A model generated the notes under the pieces. It saw nothing but the letters and a program-made list of their open reading frames with translations. It did not search any database and was not told where the DNA came from. Shown here in pieces: positions 5,631 through 7,235 of a stretch of DNA of 7,235 nt; positions within the stretch are counted from its first letter, which is position 1; every line of letters starts with the position of its first letter. Made by a program: the position numbers and the translations under genes. Origin of the DNA: Candidatus Zixiibacteriota bacterium (lineage in GTDB: Bacteria; Zixibacteria; MSB-5A5; GN15; FEB-12); assembly GCA_030642845.1 (NCBI GenBank), contig DAOWMZ010000080.1, positions 1-7,235 of the forward strand. The letters run 5' to 3'.

Positions 5631-5637
5631 AAAAGGA
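5631..5637 (+). promoter_or_regulatory. Ribosome binding site region of infB
   Basis: AAAAGGA lies three bases before the ATG at 5641, a close spacing. AAAGG at 5625-5629 has an eleven-base spacer. Either may serve. A TAG in the same frame at 5611-5613 means the gene cannot start much further upstream. Confidence 0.5.
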
Positions 5638-5640
5638 TAC

Positions 5641-7235
5641 ATGGTATCAGAAAAAAAACGCATATACCAACTGGCTAAAGATTATAAGATTTCATCGAAT
5701 GCAATGCTTTCGATTCTGAAAGAATTAAAATTCCAGCCCAAGTCGCATATGTCGATTGCTACTACACCTATGGTTGCTGCTATAAAGAAGAAATTTGATC
5801 AATCAAAGCAGGAAGCTAAAAAGGAAATGCAGCAACGGGCGAAAGTAAGAGAAGCGGTTGATAAAACCTCCTCGACCAGAATTGGTTATATCAAAGTAGA
5901 TGATGCAAAATCATCGGTCGCCGGTATTATGCGTAAGATTGAGAAAAAGCAGAAAAGAAAAGATCGACGCAAACGCAAAAACCGACATACTGTTGATAGC
6001 ACCGTAGTAGCCAAGACTTTTAAATCAACAATGGCTGATCTCCAAACTACGAAACAGAAAAAGAAATATCGTAAAGATGGAGGTACTGAAGACACAGAAA
6101 CGGTTAATAGAAATCTGCTTGAAATTTCCGAGTTTATGTCTCTTGCGGAATTAGCTAAATTGATGGACAAAAAGCCGGCAGAACTTATTACAAAACTATT
6201 CCAAATGGGTATGATGGCGACTATCAATCAGCGTCTTGATATGGATACGCTTGAAATGATATCCTCCGAGTTCGGTTTTGAAGTTACCCAAATAGCTGAG
6301 GTCGGCGATACAGCTCGCGAGGAAGAAGTATCCGAAAATCTAGTCCACAGATCTCCTATCGTAACAATTATGGGTCATGTTGATCATGGGAAAACATCGG
6401 TCCTGGATTATATCAGAGAGACCAATGTCGTTGCCGGTGAAGCAGGGGCAATCACTCAACATATCGGTGCTTATGAAGTAGGACAGGATGAAAACAGGAT
6501 TACTTTCCTTGATACTCCCGGCCACGAAGCATTTACTGCTATGCGTGCCCGTGGTACTCAGGTAACCGATATTATTGTACTGGTTGTTGCTGCCGATGAT
6601 GGTGTTCAACCTCAAACCGTTGAAGCAATCGATCACGCCCGTGCCGCAAGTGTACCGATAATTGTTGCTATTAATAAAATTGATAAGCCAAATTCCAATC
6701 CCGAAAAAATAAGAACTCAATTGTCTAATCACAATGTCCTCTCCGAAGAATGGGGTGGTAAAACAATTATGGTTGAAATTTCGGCTAAAACCGGGGATGG
6801 AATTGATGAACTTCTTAAAATGATATTGTTACAAGCCGAAATGATGGATCTACAGGCTGACCCTGAAATAAGAGGACAAGGAGTTATTATTGATTCCCGT
6901 CTTGAAAAAGGACGTGGTCCGGTTATTACGGTTTTGATTCAAAGGGGTAAATGTTCTATTGGCAATTCGATAGTGGCCGGGATGCAATTTGGACGTATTC
7001 GTACCATAACTAATGATCGCAACAAGAATTTAAAAAGAATTGGCCCTTCCCGCCCGGCTCAAATTACCGGACTGAATGGCGTTCCTCAAGCTGGCGACAG
7101 TTTCATAGTAGTTGAGAATGATCAAAAAGCGAAAGAGATTTCAGGGAAGCGAGGCCAGATAAAAAGACTACAGGAAGCTCACCTCACACATGGTGGTGCC
7201 ATTACTCTTGACAAAATTTTTGATAGGATTAAAGA
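5641..7235 (+). CDS. infB: Translation initiation factor IF2, 3' end beyond the window
   Basis: IF2 is the GTPase that brings fMet-tRNA to the 30S subunit and promotes subunit joining. The visible 531 codons stay open to the right edge. An IF2_N-type helical module (about 4-38, RIYQLAKDYKISSNAMLSIL) is followed by a Lys/Arg-rich linker (about 55-155), then a second IF2_N-like module (about 161-215, SEFMSLAELAKLMDKKPAEL). The G domain shows G1 GHVDHGKT (245-252), the G2 threonine T272 in AGAITQHIGAY, G3 DTPGHE (291-296), G4 NKID (345-348) and G5 SAK (381-383). The beta-barrel domain II follows (IIDSRLEKGRGPVITVLIQRG). Domains III and IV and the initiator-tRNA-binding C-terminus lie outside the window. 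About 240 residues before the G domain is a short to moderate N-terminal region for IF2. It directly follows nusA with no ylxR between. Confidence 0.97.
   Translation, partial: MVSEKKRIYQLAKDYKISSNAMLSILKELKFQPKSHMSIATTPMVAAIKKKFDQSKQEAKKEMQQRAKVREAVDKTSSTRIGYIKVDDAKSSVAGIMRKIEKKQKRKDRRKRKNRHTVDSTVVAKTFKSTMADLQTTKQKKKYRKDGGTEDTETVNRNLLEISEFMSLAELAKLMDKKPAELITKLFQMGMMATINQRLDMDTLEMISSEFGFEVTQIAEVGDTAREEEVSENLVHRSPIVTIMGHVDHGKTSVLDYIRETNVVAGEAGAITQHIGAYEVGQDENRITFLDTPGHEAFTAMRARGTQVTDIIVLVVAADDGVQPQTVEAIDHARAASVPIIVAINKIDKPNSNPEKIRTQLSNHNVLSEEWGGKTIMVEISAKTGDGIDELLKMILLQAEMMDLQADPEIRGQGVIIDSRLEKGRGPVITVLIQRGKCSIGNSIVAGMQFGRIRTITNDRNKNLKRIGPSRPAQITGLNGVPQAGDSFIVVENDQKAKEISGKRGQIKRLQEAHLTHGGAITLDKIFDRIK

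Noticed and set aside
5886..6732. Minus-strand open frames opposite infB
   Set aside because: The + strand encodes clear IF2 modules including all GTPase motifs; the antisense frames show no domain signature.
1..7235. CRISPR array, insertion sequence, toxin-antitoxin or phage genes
   Set aside because: Reading through the window I saw no regularly spaced repeats, transposase motifs, terminal inverted repeats or recognisable accessory-system proteins.

Overview
The window is a 7.2 kb bacterial stretch, roughly 40% G+C by eye. It carries mainly housekeeping translation and transcription genes on the + strand, preceded by an AT-rich accessory segment. The gene order proS - rimP - nusA - infB, the ProRS with an insertion domain, the NusA with HhH repeats and a long acidic tail, and the lack of ylxR between nusA and infB all indicate a bacterium. 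It is probably Gram-negative and may belong to an uncultured FCB-type or candidate-phylum lineage. That placement is inference; no rRNA or marker phylogeny is available here.

Layout. Positions 1-54 are not genomic: they match the reverse complement of the Illumina TruSeq universal adapter followed by an A-run, so the left edge is an untrimmed contig end. Positions 58-207 hold the possible 3' end of a truncated gene. Positions 208-381 are a promoter region with three perfect palindromes. A complete nitroreductase-family flavoprotein gene follows (382-1158). A short, probably decayed open frame encoding a membrane-anchor segment lies directly downstream (about 1136-1402). The 408 bases at 1403-1810 contain no recognisable gene; they hold an A/C-rich tract, weak hairpins, promoter-like hexamers and a cluster of CAAC/GTTG half-sites just ahead of the proS ribosome binding site.

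From 1811 onward come proS (prolyl-tRNA synthetase), an intrinsic-terminator-like hairpin, rimP (30S maturation), nusA (elongation/termination/antitermination factor) and the first 531 codons of infB (initiation factor IF2), which runs off the right edge. rimP, nusA and infB are spaced 12 and 70 bases apart and form the widely conserved rimP-nusA-infB operon. These genes charge tRNA(Pro), mature the small subunit, couple RNA polymerase to processing and translation, and deliver initiator tRNA.

I see no sign of a novel defence, mobile or biosynthetic system. The observations most worth checking are the adapter remnant, the terminator-like hairpin just before rimP, the palindromes over the nitroreductase promoter, and the decayed reading frame after it.
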